Assembly: GCA_029238255.1 (NCBI GenBank)
Contig: JAQWGK010000050.1
Location: forward strand, 186,001-250,000
Length of the DNA stretch: 64,000 nucleotides
Origin: Porticoccaceae bacterium
GTDB taxonomy: Bacteria; Pseudomonadota; Gammaproteobacteria; Pseudomonadales; Porticoccaceae
Direction: 5' to 3'
The translations under genes were made by a program, and so were the position numbers. The notes under the pieces are model-generated. The model did no database searches, was not told the DNA's origin, and saw nothing but the letters and a program-made list of their open reading frames with translations. Shown here piece by piece: positions 44,341 through 56,568 of the stretch. The number at the start of each line of letters is the position of its first letter. Positions within the stretch are counted from its first letter, which is position 1.

Positions 44341-45204
44341 TTATTCTATATTTTGGATCTGCTCGCGCATCTGTTCGATAAGGACTTTTAACTCCACCGA
44401 TGCCTGAGTGGTAACCCCAGCAATAGACTTGGAGCCCAGCGTGTTGGCTTCGCGGTTTAATTCCTGCATTAGAAAGTCCAGGCGTCGACCGATGGAATCT
44501 TTACTCGATAGCACTCGGCGTATTTCACTGATATGGGCTTCCAGACGATCCAGTTCTTCGTCCACATCGGTGCGGTTGGCAATAATCACCATTTCCTGTT
44601 CGAGGCGGTCATTGTCCAGCTGTTCTTTAAGGTCGCTAAGTTTTTGCTGCAGGCGCTGGCGTTGGTCATTGAGAATGGCGGGCAGGTTTTCGCGAACGAT
44701 CACAACCTGAGCTTCAATACCTACTAGGCGCTGCTCAACCATTTCAGCCAGCTTGTCGCCCTCGCGCTTACGACTTTCAAGCAGCTGCTCGACGGTGGTT
44801 GAGAAGGTTTCCTTGGCGGCTGCCAGCAGTGCGTCTGTATCTATATTCTGTTCTTTCAAGATGCCCGGCCAACGTAAAATCTCCAGCGGTGAAATAGCGG
44901 CGGGGTTTTTAAGTTCACCAGAAATTTCTTCGGCGATATCGATATAGCGTTTGGCCAGTTCCAGATCGGCTTCAACACTGGCATCGGTGTTATTAAAGGC
45001 CAGCTGCATGGAGCAGTCGATTTTGCCGCGGGTCAGTTTTTTCCGCGCCACTTCACGCAGGGGCATTTCAAGTTGACGCAAGGTATCGGGGAGTCGAAAG
45101 CCGGTTTCAAGAAAGCGGTGGTTTACCGAGCGCAGTTCGCAGGTTACTGAACCCCAGCTAAAATCGATGGTATTGCGGGCAAATGCCGTCATGCTGCGAG
45201 CCAT
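44341..45204 (-). CDS. yicC: YicC family endoribonuclease
   Basis: A 287-residue protein of the YicC family, recently characterised as an endoribonuclease in E. coli and linked there to small-RNA turnover. The N-terminal ARSMTAFARN and ELRSVNHRFLETGFRLPD motifs and the C-terminal GRRLDFLMQELNREANTLGSKS motif are diagnostic. I use the ATG at 45204, with GGAG upstream, rather than the longer version from 45255. It is divergent from rph, with 127 bp between them, the usual arrangement. Confidence 0.92.
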   Translation of the reverse strand: MARSMTAFARNTIDFSWGSVTCELRSVNHRFLETGFRLPDTLRQLEMPLREVARKKLTRGKIDCSMQLAFNNTDASVEADLELAKRYIDIAEEISGELKNPAAISPLEILRWPGILKEQNIDTDALLAAAKETFSTTVEQLLESRKREGDKLAEMVEQRLVGIEAQVVIVRENLPAILNDQRQRLQQKLSDLKEQLDNDRLEQEMVIIANRTDVDEELDRLEAHISEIRRVLSSKDSIGRRLDFLMQELNREANTLGSKSIAGVTTQASVELKVLIEQMREQIQNIE

Positions 45205-45331
45205 AATATCTCCAGTGTAAAATTTAAGATGCGCCATGGTAACAAAGGCGGTCATCAGGTTGGTAGATTTGCTACAATTCCACCGATTTTTTATTTCATG
45301 TGCATTTACTAATCCCTATTAGGAAAAAATT

Positions 45332-46051
45332 ATGTCTCGACCCAGTGGCCGCCGCCCCGAACAGCTTCGCCAAGTAAAAATTACCCGTGAGTTCACCTGC
45401 CATGCAGAGGGTTCTGTGCTGGTTGAATTTGGCAATACCAAGGTTATCTGTACCGCTAGTGTGGAGCCGGGTGTGCCGAGATTTTTGCGAGGTAAGGGTG
45501 AGGGTTGGGTGACGGCGGAATACGGTATGTTGCCGCGTTCGACCGGGAGTCGAATGGGCCGTGAAGCGGCGCGCGGAAAACAGAGTGGCCGCACTCAGGA
45601 AATTCAGCGTCTAATCGGCCGCTCCCTGCGAGCGGCGGTAGACCTGAAAAAGCTCGGTGAGCACACTATCAATATTGATTGTGATGTTATTCAGGCGGAT
45701 GGCGGCACACGCACGGCGTCTATTACTGGTGCCTGTGTTGCTCTGGTTGATGCTATTCGTCACCTGCAGCGCAAGAAGGCAATTGTCGAGGATCCATTGC
45801 TGACTATGATTGCCTCGGTGTCGGTGGGTGTTTACAAAGGTACGCCGGTATTGGATCTGGACTATCCAGAAGATTCAAATGCTGAAACCGATATGAATGT
45901 AGTGATGAATGCCGACGGCGGCTTTATTGAGGTTCAGGGTACTGCAGAGGCGGCGCCTTTCAGTGAAGAAGAGCTGAGTTCAATGCTTAAGCTTGCCAAG
46001 CAGGGCATTGCCGATCTGGTTCGTGTTCAACAAATGGCGCTGGCTCAATAA
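45332..46051 (+). CDS. rph: Ribonuclease PH
   Basis: A 239-residue phosphorolytic 3' exoribonuclease that trims tRNA precursors. The family opening [20 protein letters not shown], then [27 protein letters not shown] and [19 protein letters not shown] are present, with the catalytic Asp segment. Length equals the standard 238-239, unlike the frameshifted rph of some E. coli strains. AGGAAA precedes the ATG. It is followed by pyrE after 42 bp, in line with the usual rph-pyrE order. Confidence 0.97.
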   Translation: MSRPSGRRPEQLRQVKITREFTCHAEGSVLVEFGNTKVICTASVEPGVPRFLRGKGEGWVTAEYGMLPRSTGSRMGREAARGKQSGRTQEIQRLIGRSLRAAVDLKKLGEHTINIDCDVIQADGGTRTASITGACVALVDAIRHLQRKKAIVEDPLLTMIASVSVGVYKGTPVLDLDYPEDSNAETDMNVVMNADGGFIEVQGTAEAAPFSEEELSSMLKLAKQGIADLVRVQQMALAQ

Positions 46052-46093
46052 CTATTTAGTAAAACAAGCAACCTAACTATAAAGATTAAAATT

Positions 46094-46744
46094 ATGACCA
46101 CTGAAAGCAATTACAAAACCCAGTTTATCGATAATGGCCTGCGCAGCGGCGCGCTAAAGTTTGGTGAGTTTACCCTTAAGTCCGGGCGTGTATCGCCGTA
46201 CTTCTTTAACGCCGGGCAGTTTTATACTGGCCGCGCACTGGCTGAGTTGGGACGCTGTTATGCGGCCGCGATTGTCGAGTCAGGTATTGAGTTCGATGTG
46301 CTGTTTGGACCTGCTTATAAGGGTATTACTCTGGCAGCGGCAACCTCTATTGCGCTGGCCGACCACTACAACCTCGATGTGCCATACTGCTTTAATAGAA
46401 AGGAAGCAAAAAACCACGGTGAGGGCGGCAATATGGTCGGTGCTCCGCTTGAGGGTCGAGTGTTAATTATCGACGATGTGATTACTGCGGGAACGGCAAT
46501 TCGTGAAGTGATGGAAATTGTCGATGCGGCCGGTGCTAAAGCAGCTGGTGTGGTGATTGGCTTGGATCGCAAGGAAAAGGGTAAGTCGGAGTTTTCAGCG
46601 ATTCAGGAAGTGGAGAAGCAGTTTTCTATTCCGGTGGTGGGGATTGTCGATATTGACGATATTCTCACTTATCTCAAGGCCAAGCCTGAGAGCGGTGAGC
46701 TGGTAAACGCTATTGAAAATTACAGGCAAGAGTACGGCGTATGA
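46094..46744 (+). CDS. pyrE: Orotate phosphoribosyltransferase
   Basis: A 216-residue pyrimidine enzyme that joins orotate and PRPP to make orotidine-5'-phosphate. The PRPP-binding motif [16 protein letters not shown] (about residue 120), the N-terminal [19 protein letters not shown] and [12 protein letters not shown] flexible loop are intact. Length matches the gammaproteobacterial enzyme. It follows rph and overlaps the next gene start by four bases (ATGA). Confidence 0.97.
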   Translation: MTTESNYKTQFIDNGLRSGALKFGEFTLKSGRVSPYFFNAGQFYTGRALAELGRCYAAAIVESGIEFDVLFGPAYKGITLAAATSIALADHYNLDVPYCFNRKEAKNHGEGGNMVGAPLEGRVLIIDDVITAGTAIREVMEIVDAAGAKAAGVVIGLDRKEKGKSEFSAIQEVEKQFSIPVVGIVDIDDILTYLKAKPESGELVNAIENYRQEYGV

Positions 46745-47304
46745 TTAAAACGGTATTGCTAATTGTATTGTCAGGCCCATGGATGGTGCTAAATGCAGCA
46801 GAGCTATACCGTTATTACAATCAGCAGGGGGTGTTAGTCACCACTGATACCCCGCCGGCGGATGCGGCGGCCAATGATTATGAAGTGGTCAATGAATCCG
46901 GTCGGGTTCTGCGCATTGTCTCCGCTTCAGATATTGATCAGGAAATTTCCAGCGATCAGAGCAAGCAGGATAATTATCTACTTAGCAGTTTTAGCAGTGT
47001 CGGCGACATTCAGTTATTGAAGCAGCGCAAGGTGCAGTTGCTGATGCGCGAGATTGAACAGTTGGAAAAAAATCTTACCGGGTTGGCCAGTCGCGAAAAC
47101 AAAATCTATGCTGATGCTTCGAATATTGAACTCAGTGGTGAGGTGGTGCCGGAGTCGGTGACTCAGCAGTTGCAAATACTGTTGGATGTAAAATCTGAAT
47201 TAACCCGAACACTGGCTCAGCGCCGCGATGAATACCAGACCCTTGAGGCTCGGTATGAGGCCTATAAAGCCAGATTTCGCGTACTAAAAAGGGATAGTAA
47301 CTAG
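46741..47304 (+). CDS. DUF4124 domain-containing exported protein
   Basis: A 187-residue protein with an N-terminal signal peptide ([18 protein letters not shown], about residues 2-19) followed by a DUF4124-type segment [20 protein letters not shown]. The remainder is predicted helical and coiled-coil-like ([20 protein letters not shown], and a second helix near the end). DUF4124 proteins are periplasmic and uncharacterised. It overlaps pyrE by four bases, so it is probably translationally coupled. Its last codons lie within the following terminator palindrome. Confidence 0.83.
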   Translation: MIKTVLLIVLSGPWMVLNAAELYRYYNQQGVLVTTDTPPADAAANDYEVVNESGRVLRIVSASDIDQEISSDQSKQDNYLLSSFSSVGDIQLLKQRKVQLLMREIEQLEKNLTGLASRENKIYADASNIELSGEVVPESVTQQLQILLDVKSELTRTLAQRRDEYQTLEARYEAYKARFRVLKRDSN

Positions 47305-47318
47305 TTACTATCCCTTTT
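47287..47318. terminator. Perfect palindromic terminator after the DUF4124 gene
   Basis: A 32-bp perfect palindrome (AAAAGGGATAGTAACT and its complement) spans the stop codon and is followed by a T-rich stretch. It can serve the rph-pyrE unit on the plus strand and perhaps slmA on the minus strand, which ends at 47350. Confidence 0.85.
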
Positions 47319-47349
47319 CATTTTTTAGTCTTTCTACTTCTTAGCTGTA

Positions 47350-47936
47350 CTACTCAAACATTGCTGCCGTTAATAGCTGCCACTGCTCCTGCCAATCTTT
47401 GGTCGGCGGTGTTTTAAACTGGCTGCGAACAAATTGGCTGATCTTGCCGTCGGTGCTGCAGAGCATTAGGTTGGCAGCGGTTGAGACAGAGACCTGCAGT
47501 TTTAGGCCGTCGCGGACTTCGGCTTCACGCAAGATCTGTTTTAGCTGAGACTCCAGACGATCAAAGAACTGGGCGATACGGTCGTGCAGGCGGTCGGTTT
47601 CACCAGTGAGTGCATCGCCATTCAAAATACGTGTGATGCCGGGATTCTTTTCGGAAAAGGCGAGTACCAGACTGAGAATGCGGTAACACTGATTTACCGG
47701 ATTTGGCTCGTCACTAATAATACCGCGGACGCGGGCAAAGACCGTATCTTCAATAAAGTCGATCAGACCTTCATACATTCGAGTTTTGCTTGGGAAGTGT
47801 CGATAGAGCGCCGCTTCGGAAACCCCGAGCTCTGCTGCTAATGCAGCGGTTGTAATACGTCCACCACCTGATTTCTCAAGCATACGGGCGAGGGCCTGAA
47901 GGATTTCTTGGGCGCGTGTGCCGGGTTTTTTAGCCA

Positions 47937-47937
<1 letters not shown>
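47350..47937 (-). CDS. slmA: Nucleoid occlusion factor SlmA
   Basis: A 195-residue TetR-fold protein that binds DNA over the nucleoid and blocks FtsZ ring assembly there. The N-terminal helix-turn-helix (about residues 7-52) contains RAQEILQALARMLEKSGGGR, TTAALAAELGVSEAALYRHF and PSKTRMYEGLIDFIED, typical of SlmA. Length is that of the family (about 198). It overlaps the argB stop by one base, an association seen in many gammaproteobacteria. Confidence 0.92.
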
Positions 47938-51376
<3,439 letters not shown>

Positions 51377-51384
51377 CCGCTGGT

Positions 51385-52581
51385 TTAGCGCGCTATCTGC
51401 TTGGAAATAGCGTCGATAATATCTCTGGCCAGTTGAGTCTTGCTCCTTTTGCTAAATGCCTGACTGCTGTCAGCAGTGATCCACCAGGCTTCGTTATCGT
51501 CACTATTAAAACCAACGTCCGTTCGTGAAACATCGTTGGCAACAATTGCATCGAGCTTTTTGCGCGCTAGCTTATCTCGCGCATAGGTCTCAATATCCTG
51601 AGTTTCCGCAGCAAATCCAACCACAAAGAGATCACTGAATTTTTCGGCGACAGCGCTGACAATATCCGGATTTTTTTCTAGTTTGAGTTCAATGCTATCG
51701 GCGGATTTTTTAATTTTTTGCTCAGCTACATTCACTGGCCGGTAGTCGGCGACGGCAGCGCTGGCAATAAAGATATCGGCATCCCCGCAGGCGGCCAGTG
51801 CGGCTTTATGCATATCAGCGGCGCTGAGGGTTTCAATAACTGTACAGCGATCTGGTGCAGCAATTGCCACTGGGCCGGAGATAATAGTGACCTGCGCGCC
51901 GGCTTCGACAGCGGCGGCCGCGATGGAGTAACCCATTTTTCCTGAGCTGTGGTTGCTGATATAGCGAACCGGATCTATAGCCTCTCGGGTGGGGCCGGCA
52001 GTAATCACAACTTTCTTGCCACTCAGCTGCCCAGTCTCAAAACAGTTGGCGACCTGCTCGACTATGGTATCGGGCTGTTGCATACGCCCTTCGCCAATAT
52101 CACCGCAGGCTTGAATGCCGCTATCCGGTCCAAAAATCATCACCTGTCGTTGTTTCAGGCACTGCATATTGTCGCTAGTTGCCGGGTGCGACCACATACC
52201 CTGATTCATGGCTGGCGCGACGGCAACTGTTGCCGGAGTGGCTAGATAGATAGCATTGAGCAAGCTGTTGCCGCGACCGTGAACCATGCTGGCAATAAAG
52301 TCTGCGGTGGCCGGAGCAATAAGTAGCAGGTCTGCCCAGCGCGCCAGTTCAATATGGCCCATGCCTGCTTCGGCCTCTGGATCGAGAAGATCGGCATGTA
52401 CCGGATATCCAGAGAGAGCCTGCAATGTTAGTGGACGGATAAACTCTTCCGCAGAGGGGGTCATCACAACCTGCACCTCGGCACCACGATCTTGCAGGCG
52501 TCTGACAATCTCAGCGCTTTTATAGGCAGCGATCCCGCCGGTGATGCCAACAATTATGCGTTTGTTTGAAAGGGTGCTCAT
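51385..52581 (-). CDS. coaBC: Bifunctional phosphopantothenoylcysteine decarboxylase/phosphopantothenate-cysteine ligase
   Basis: A 398-residue coenzyme A enzyme. The N-terminal flavoprotein half (CoaC, decarboxylase) contains GITGGIAAYKSAEIVRRL, the active-site region APAMNQGMWSHPAT and ACGDIGEGRM. The C-terminal half (CoaB, ligase) contains ITAGPTREAIDPVRYISNHSSGKMG and the KIKK segment. I use the ATG at 52581 with GGA upstream; a GTG at 52596 is an alternative. It diverges from radC, with 80 bp between starts, and algC follows after eight bases. Confidence 0.95.
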   Translation of the reverse strand: MSTLSNKRIIVGITGGIAAYKSAEIVRRLQDRGAEVQVVMTPSAEEFIRPLTLQALSGYPVHADLLDPEAEAGMGHIELARWADLLLIAPATADFIASMVHGRGNSLLNAIYLATPATVAVAPAMNQGMWSHPATSDNMQCLKQRQVMIFGPDSGIQACGDIGEGRMQQPDTIVEQVANCFETGQLSGKKVVITAGPTREAIDPVRYISNHSSGKMGYSIAAAAVEAGAQVTIISGPVAIAAPDRCTVIETLSAADMHKAALAACGDADIFIASAAVADYRPVNVAEQKIKKSADSIELKLEKNPDIVSAVAEKFSDLFVVGFAAETQDIETYARDKLARKKLDAIVANDVSRTDVGFNSDDNEAWWITADSSQAFSKRSKTQLARDIIDAISKQIAR

Positions 52582-52661
52582 TAATCGTCCAGACACAGCA
52601 AATAAAGACTGTAAGATACCATTATGAGAGGGACATCTGTAGCAATAAATAAGGACTTACT

Positions 52662-53336
52662 ATGGCTATAACCCAATGGCCGGAGAACGAAAGGCCGCGA
52701 GAGAAGTTAATTCTTCGGGGGGCGTCGGCACTTTCTGATGCTGAATTGTTGGCGATATTTCTGCGTACCGGATTACCGGGTATCACGGCTATTGATCTGG
52801 CCCGCAGCCTGCTCACCGAGTTTGGTGGTTTGGGCGCGTTGCTGGGGGCGGATCATAAAGCGTTCTGTTCGGCCAAGGGGGTGGGTACGGCAAAGTTTGT
52901 TCAGCTCAAGGCATCGCTGGAATTAACCCGCCGTTATTTGCAGGAGCAGCTGGAAGATCAGCCGGTGTTTACCAGTCCGGAAAAGGTCAGTGATTATCTC
53001 TCTGTGCAGATGCGCGATTACAAGCGCGAAGTCTTTATGATGCTGCTGTTGGATAGCAAGCATCAGCTATTGGATACCTACGAGTTGTTTCAGGGCACAT
53101 TGAATGCGGCCAGTGTTCACCCCCGCGAGGTTGTTGCTCGGGCGCTGAGATTGAGTGCCGCTGCGGTGATTGTTGCGCACAATCATCCCTCGGGTCTCGC
53201 CGAGCCGAGTCAGGCGGATATTGATATAACAAGACGTTTAAAGTTGGCGTTGAACCTGGTGGATATTCGTTTGCTCGACCATTTTGTGATTGGTCGTGGA
53301 CAGGTTGTTTCTCTGGCTAAACGGGGAAAATTGTAG
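52662..53336 (+). CDS. radC: RadC family (JAB/MPN domain) protein
   Basis: A 224-residue conserved protein with an N-terminal helix-hairpin-helix region ([13 protein letters not shown] and [13 protein letters not shown]) and a C-terminal JAB/MPN+ metalloprotease-like domain from about residue 105. The metal motif [20 protein letters not shown] is complete. The name comes from an E. coli locus; the true role of RadC is unsettled, and no repair function should be assumed. AAGGAC precedes the ATG. It is divergent from coaBC. Confidence 0.93.
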   Translation: MAITQWPENERPREKLILRGASALSDAELLAIFLRTGLPGITAIDLARSLLTEFGGLGALLGADHKAFCSAKGVGTAKFVQLKASLELTRRYLQEQLEDQPVFTSPEKVSDYLSVQMRDYKREVFMMLLLDSKHQLLDTYELFQGTLNAASVHPREVVARALRLSAAAVIVAHNHPSGLAEPSQADIDITRRLKLALNLVDIRLLDHFVIGRGQVVSLAKRGKL

Positions 53337-53384
53337 GCTTATTGAATTTATATAAGTTAATGCTGTGGAATAAGCCAATTTCGT

Positions 53385-53413
53385 TTGATTCAGCATGGTC
53401 TTTCTGGTATAAA
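53385..53413 (+). promoter_or_regulatory. Sigma-70-type promoter of rpmB-rpmG
   Basis: TTGATT and TATAAA are separated by exactly 17 bases, a strong housekeeping promoter pattern. It lies about 110 bp upstream of rpmB; the leader downstream is G/C-rich and includes a short GCGGGAGGGTCCCGC inverted repeat. Confidence 0.7.
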
Positions 53414-53520
53414 TTGCGCCCCTTTGCGGGAGGGTCCCGCGACTGGGGTTAGATATCCAGAATTCACGTGTCGGGCGGATGCAAATCCGGTCAGCACAAT
53501 TGCAAGCAGAGGCAGTAGAA

Positions 53521-53757
53521 ATGTCCAGAGTATGTCAGGTCACAGGCAAGCGCCCAATGGCTGGAAACAATGTATCTCACGCGAAAAACAGAACACGTCG
53601 TCGCTTTGAGCCAAACCTTCACACCCACCGTTTTTGGGTTGAAGCTGAAAAACGTTTTGTTAAGCTTCGTGTATCTACTAAGGGTATGCGCATCATCGAC
53701 AAAAAAGGTATTGAACAAGTACTGTCCGAGCTTCTGGCTCGTGGCGAAAAAGTCTAA
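53521..53757 (+). CDS. rpmB: 50S ribosomal protein L28
   Basis: A 78-residue ribosomal protein. It starts [22 protein letters not shown] at the ATG at 53521, the standard L28 beginning, and continues with [21 protein letters not shown]. The last residue agrees with the usual length of 78. A longer reading from 53479 is not used. rpmG follows after 11 bp, the common rpmB-rpmG pair. Confidence 0.97.
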   Translation: MSRVCQVTGKRPMAGNNVSHAKNRTRRRFEPNLHTHRFWVEAEKRFVKLRVSTKGMRIIDKKGIEQVLSELLARGEKV

Positions 53758-53768
53758 GGAGACCACTG

Positions 53769-53936
53769 ATGGCTAAGTCAGCGAGAGAAAAGATTCGTTT
53801 AGTGTCCAGTGCAGGTACCGGACATTTTTATACTACAGACAAGAACAAGCGCAATATGCCTGAGAAGATGGAGATCAAGAAGTACGATCCCACTATCCGC
53901 AAGCATGTGATCTACAAAGAAGCGAAAATTAAGTAA
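53769..53936 (+). CDS. rpmG: 50S ribosomal protein L33
   Basis: A 55-residue ribosomal protein: [40 protein letters not shown] and an end [14 protein letters not shown]. This is the L33 form without zinc-binding Cys pairs, so it is not the zinc-dependent paralogue. AAGGAG precedes the ATG by about 9 bases. It follows rpmB by 11 bp and ends just before a strong terminator. Confidence 0.96.
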   Translation: MAKSAREKIRLVSSAGTGHFYTTDKNKRNMPEKMEIKKYDPTIRKHVIYKEAKIK

Positions 53937-53958
53937 TTTTTCTTCTTAGCTAGACGCG

Positions 53959-53990
53959 AAAAAATCCTGCCGGTTGGCGGGATTTTTTTT
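53959..53990 (+). terminator. Intrinsic terminator after rpmG
   Basis: AAAATCCTGCC pairs with GGCGGGATTTT around a GGTT loop (one T-G wobble), followed by a T-run of eight. It begins about 22 bp after the rpmG stop. Confidence 0.9.
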
Positions 53991-54036
53991 GCCTCAGATT
54001 TTGTCAGCGAGAAAGCGCATATAAAAAGCCAGGCAT

Positions 54037-54068
54037 AAAAAAACCCGATAATTTCTTATCGGGTTTTT
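54037..54068. terminator. Terminator of the cold-shock gene, probably bidirectional
   Basis: AAAAACCCGATAA pairs with TTATCGGGTTTTT around TTTC. It lies about 38 bp past the stop of the minus-strand cold-shock gene, and the A-run and T-run on both sides allow termination either way. Confidence 0.88.
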
Positions 54069-54105
54069 CGTAATTTACTGATTTGCCCTAGGGCATGATC
54101 AGAAA

Positions 54106-54315
54106 TTAGTCGGCAACTACGTTCTCAGCTTGAGCGCCTTTCTGACCTTGAGTAACTTCCATAGTTACTGCCTGGCCTTCTTTCAAAGATTTGAAACCAT
54201 CAGCTTGGATTGCGCTGTGGTGTACAAATACGTCACCGCCGCCTTCCTGCTCGATAAAACCAAAACCTTTACTGTCGTTGAACCACTTTACAGTGCCAGA
54301 AACTCTCTCCGACAT
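54106..54315 (-). CDS. Cold-shock protein (CspA family)
   Basis: A 69-residue single cold-shock domain. RNP1-like KGFGFIEQ (about residues 16-23) and RNP2-like VFVHHSAIQ are present, with [17 protein letters not shown] at the start. It binds single-stranded nucleic acid and likely acts as an RNA chaperone. GAGG lies six bases before the ATG at 54315; a GTG-type extension at 54327 is not favoured. A gene-free stretch of over 400 bp precedes it, room for a long cold-sensitive leader. Which csp paralogue this is cannot be told. Confidence 0.95.
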   Translation of the reverse strand: MSERVSGTVKWFNDSKGFGFIEQEGGGDVFVHHSAIQADGFKSLKEGQAVTMEVTQGQKGAQAENVVAD

Positions 54316-54748
54316 AACTAACCTCACTTATAAATAATGTATACCGTTTAAGGTGTTTAAAATATATCCAGCCTCGTAACGGGGCTAGCCTCACCTATGT
54401 ATAGTTCATCAATTATCGAAATAACAACAACCGTACAAAGGCATTACTGCATCAACTAAACAATAAAGTTTATTTTATGTTGAATTAGAATCGCGAAGTG
54501 TATGCGCTTTTTTATGGTTTGGCTAATTTTTGCGCGATTTTAGGGCAAATAAAACGATATTTTGTTTATTTTTCGATCAATTTTGCCGAAATAGAAGAAA
54601 TTTGATAGGGAATTCTGTATTTAGCCGATTTTTGCACCCGAATAGATCGGGCGTTATTACGTTTCGCTATGGTAGCATAAGCGTCATTAAGCAGGCTTTT
54701 TGCTCGAATTTTATTTTAAACTTGGCAGCTATATTTAACTGACTCTCT
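54316..54748. other. Gene-free region between the cold-shock and DUF4870-like genes
   Basis: No gene is seen in these 433 bp, which are divergent upstream sequence for both neighbours. Near the cold-shock side, a 7-pair hairpin (AGCCTCG with CGGGGCT, loop TAA, 54370-54386) lies within the probable cold-shock leader. The rest is A/T-rich, with one long T-rich tract (about 54507-54600) but no structure I can name. Confidence 0.55.
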
Positions 54749-55108
54749 ATGGATAACAATACAACCGACAAAGATTTTGACCAACCGTTAGAAGCCGATC
54801 AGAGAAATCTGGCACTGCTGGTTTATATATTGCAGGGTCTGGGTTTTGTCACCGGCGGACTGACCTGGATTGCGGCAATGATGGTCAACTATATAAAACT
54901 CGATTCGGTTCGCGACACCTGGTTGGAAAGTCACTTCCGCTGGCAGCTCAATACATTCTGGTATGGATTGCTGTGGTGGGTTGTTGGTCTGGTATTGTGG
55001 CTGCTATTACTCGGCTGGTTGGTTTGGGGGCTGCTGTCACTTTGGGCTCTCTATCGCGTTGTGAGAGGCGCACTTTTACTTAACGACAACAAGCCTATTC
55101 TTTTCTGA
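54749..55108 (+). CDS. DUF4870-like small membrane protein
   Basis: A 119-residue inner-membrane protein with three hydrophobic helices: ALLVYILQGLGFVTGGLTWIAAMM, then FWYGLLWWVVGLVLWLLLLG and WLVWGLLSLWALYRVVRG. Between the first and second is a conserved-looking WLESHFRWQLNTFW segment, where related proteins read LxSHYRxQIRTFW. The family is widespread and uncharacterised. The start is ATG. Confidence 0.78.
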   Translation: MDNNTTDKDFDQPLEADQRNLALLVYILQGLGFVTGGLTWIAAMMVNYIKLDSVRDTWLESHFRWQLNTFWYGLLWWVVGLVLWLLLLGWLVWGLLSLWALYRVVRGALLLNDNKPILF

Positions 55109-55168
55109 TTTTTACTTGCTTATATAAGCCGCTGACTGGATCGGAATTACCCGGCCATAGGGAAACGC

Positions 55169-55834
55169 ATGACTCATTATTCACATACTCTGGATGCGGT
55201 GCCGCAAACATTACCAGTTGGCAAAGTGGTCTGCGTGGGCAGAAATTATGCGGAACATGCCAGAGAGTTAAATAACCCTGTTCCCTCTGAACCAGTACTG
55301 TTTATCAAGCCGAGTACTGCACTGGTCAAACTTGAGCAGCCCCTTGAGATTCCGTCAAAGTTTGGAGCCTGTCATTTTGAAGCCGAGATGGCGGTGCTTA
55401 TTGGTGAGCGTTTGACCGGTTGCAATGAGCAGCAAGCGGCAACTGCTATTGCGGGTGTTGGCGTGGCACTAGATTTAACTCTGCGCGAGTTGCAGTCGAC
55501 ACTCAAGGAGAAAAGCCTGCCCTGGGAGAAGGCCAAGGGGTTTGATGGTGCCTGCCCCGTATCGGTATTTGTCGGTGTGCAGAATATTACGGATTTACAA
55601 AACCAGCAGATTCAGCTGCGTCAAAACGGTGAGTTGCAACAGGATGGCAACAGTGCGGATATGCTGACACCAGTACTGCCGTTGTTGGTATATATCAGTC
55701 AGTTTTTTACCCTCTCGCCCGGTGATATTGTTTTGACGGGAACCCCTGCGGGCGTTGGTCCATTGGCTGCGGGAGATAGTTTGGAAATTTCTCTGGGTAA
55801 TCTAATTAACGTTAAGACTGAAGTTGTAAGCTAA
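55169..55834 (+). CDS. Fumarylacetoacetate hydrolase family protein
   Basis: A 221-residue FAH-superfamily enzyme (YcgM-like). Motifs are VCVGRNYAEHARELNNPVP near residue 22, LFIKPSTALV, the metal motif HFEAEMAVLIG (about residue 68), DLTLRELQ and the final ILTGTP-type VLTGTPAGVGPLAAGD. Known relatives are acylpyruvate hydrolases and oxaloacetate decarboxylases that bind Mg2+ or Mn2+; the substrate here is unknown. Spacing to the DUF1653 gene is 30 bp. Confidence 0.88.
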   Translation: MTHYSHTLDAVPQTLPVGKVVCVGRNYAEHARELNNPVPSEPVLFIKPSTALVKLEQPLEIPSKFGACHFEAEMAVLIGERLTGCNEQQAATAIAGVGVALDLTLRELQSTLKEKSLPWEKAKGFDGACPVSVFVGVQNITDLQNQQIQLRQNGELQQDGNSADMLTPVLPLLVYISQFFTLSPGDIVLTGTPAGVGPLAAGDSLEISLGNLINVKTEVVS

Positions 55835-55864
55835 GGTCGAAAAAAGCTATTTAAAGAGACGGAT

Positions 55865-56083
55865 ATGGCATTGGAAAAAGGTATTTACAAACATTACAAA
55901 GGCAACCTTTACGAGGTGCTTGGGGTGGCTCAGCACAGTGAAACCCTGGAGCATTTGGTGGTCTACAAAACACTCTATGGTGATTTCAGTACCTGGGTTC
56001 GACCACTGGATATGTTTCAGGAAACTGTGGAGAGAGATGGCGAGCAGATTGCTCGTTTTGAGTTTGTGGAAGCAAGTGATTAA
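55865..56083 (+). CDS. DUF1653 domain-containing protein
   Basis: A 72-residue conserved protein of the DUF1653 family: GIYKHYKGNLYEVLGVAQHS, then LVVYKTLYGDFSTWVRPLDMF. This is a small beta-rich domain of unknown function, often near housekeeping genes. GAGACGG lies upstream of the ATG. arfB begins two bases after its stop, so the two are probably co-transcribed. Confidence 0.88.
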   Translation: MALEKGIYKHYKGNLYEVLGVAQHSETLEHLVVYKTLYGDFSTWVRPLDMFQETVERDGEQIARFEFVEASD

Positions 56084-56085
56084 TC

Positions 56086-56505
56086 ATGTTGTTTATTACC
56101 GCCGGAGTGGCAATTCCCGACAGCGAAATTGAGTTTACAGCGGTTCGCTCCCAGGGGCCGGGTGGGCAAAATGTCAATAAGGTTTCATCCGCTATTCATC
56201 TGCGCTTCGATATTAATCAATCTTCCCTGCCGGATGTTTTCAAACAGCGGTTGCTTAAAATCAGTGATCAGCGAATCTCCAAAGACGGCATCGTTGTTAT
56301 TAAGGCGCAGACCACACGCAGTCAGGAAAAAAATCGTGCCGAGGCGCTGGAGCGTTTACAGCAACTGCTGATGCAGGTCACCTACACACCTAAGGTTCGC
56401 CGTCCCACTCGCCCTACCAAAGGCTCGCAAAAGCGCCGTATGGATAAGAAAACTCGGCATGGAAAACAGAAAGCGCTGCGTTCAAAGATCTCACCGGACT
56501 CATAA
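56086..56505 (+). CDS. arfB: Alternative ribosome-rescue factor ArfB (YaeJ)
   Basis: A 139-residue peptidyl-tRNA hydrolase that rescues stalled ribosomes lacking a stop codon. The catalytic GGQ is in RSQGPGGQNVNKVSSA (about residues 21-36), and the C-terminus is a basic tail (RRPTRPTKGSQKRRMDKKTR) that, in ArfB, enters the empty mRNA channel. Length matches ArfB (about 140). It follows DUF1653 by two bases. Confidence 0.93.
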   Translation: MLFITAGVAIPDSEIEFTAVRSQGPGGQNVNKVSSAIHLRFDINQSSLPDVFKQRLLKISDQRISKDGIVVIKAQTTRSQEKNRAEALERLQQLLMQVTYTPKVRRPTRPTKGSQKRRMDKKTRHGKQKALRSKISPDS

Positions 56506-56568
56506 GGTCGCTAGGTATCCCGCTGTTGCGAGTGTAAACTGCGCCGATTGAAGTCAACGGTCAGCCCC

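Noticed and set aside
54530-54742. Open frame of 70 codons in the A/T-rich gap before the DUF4870-like gene
   Set aside because: Composition is A/T-biased, no domain is seen and no good start signal is present.
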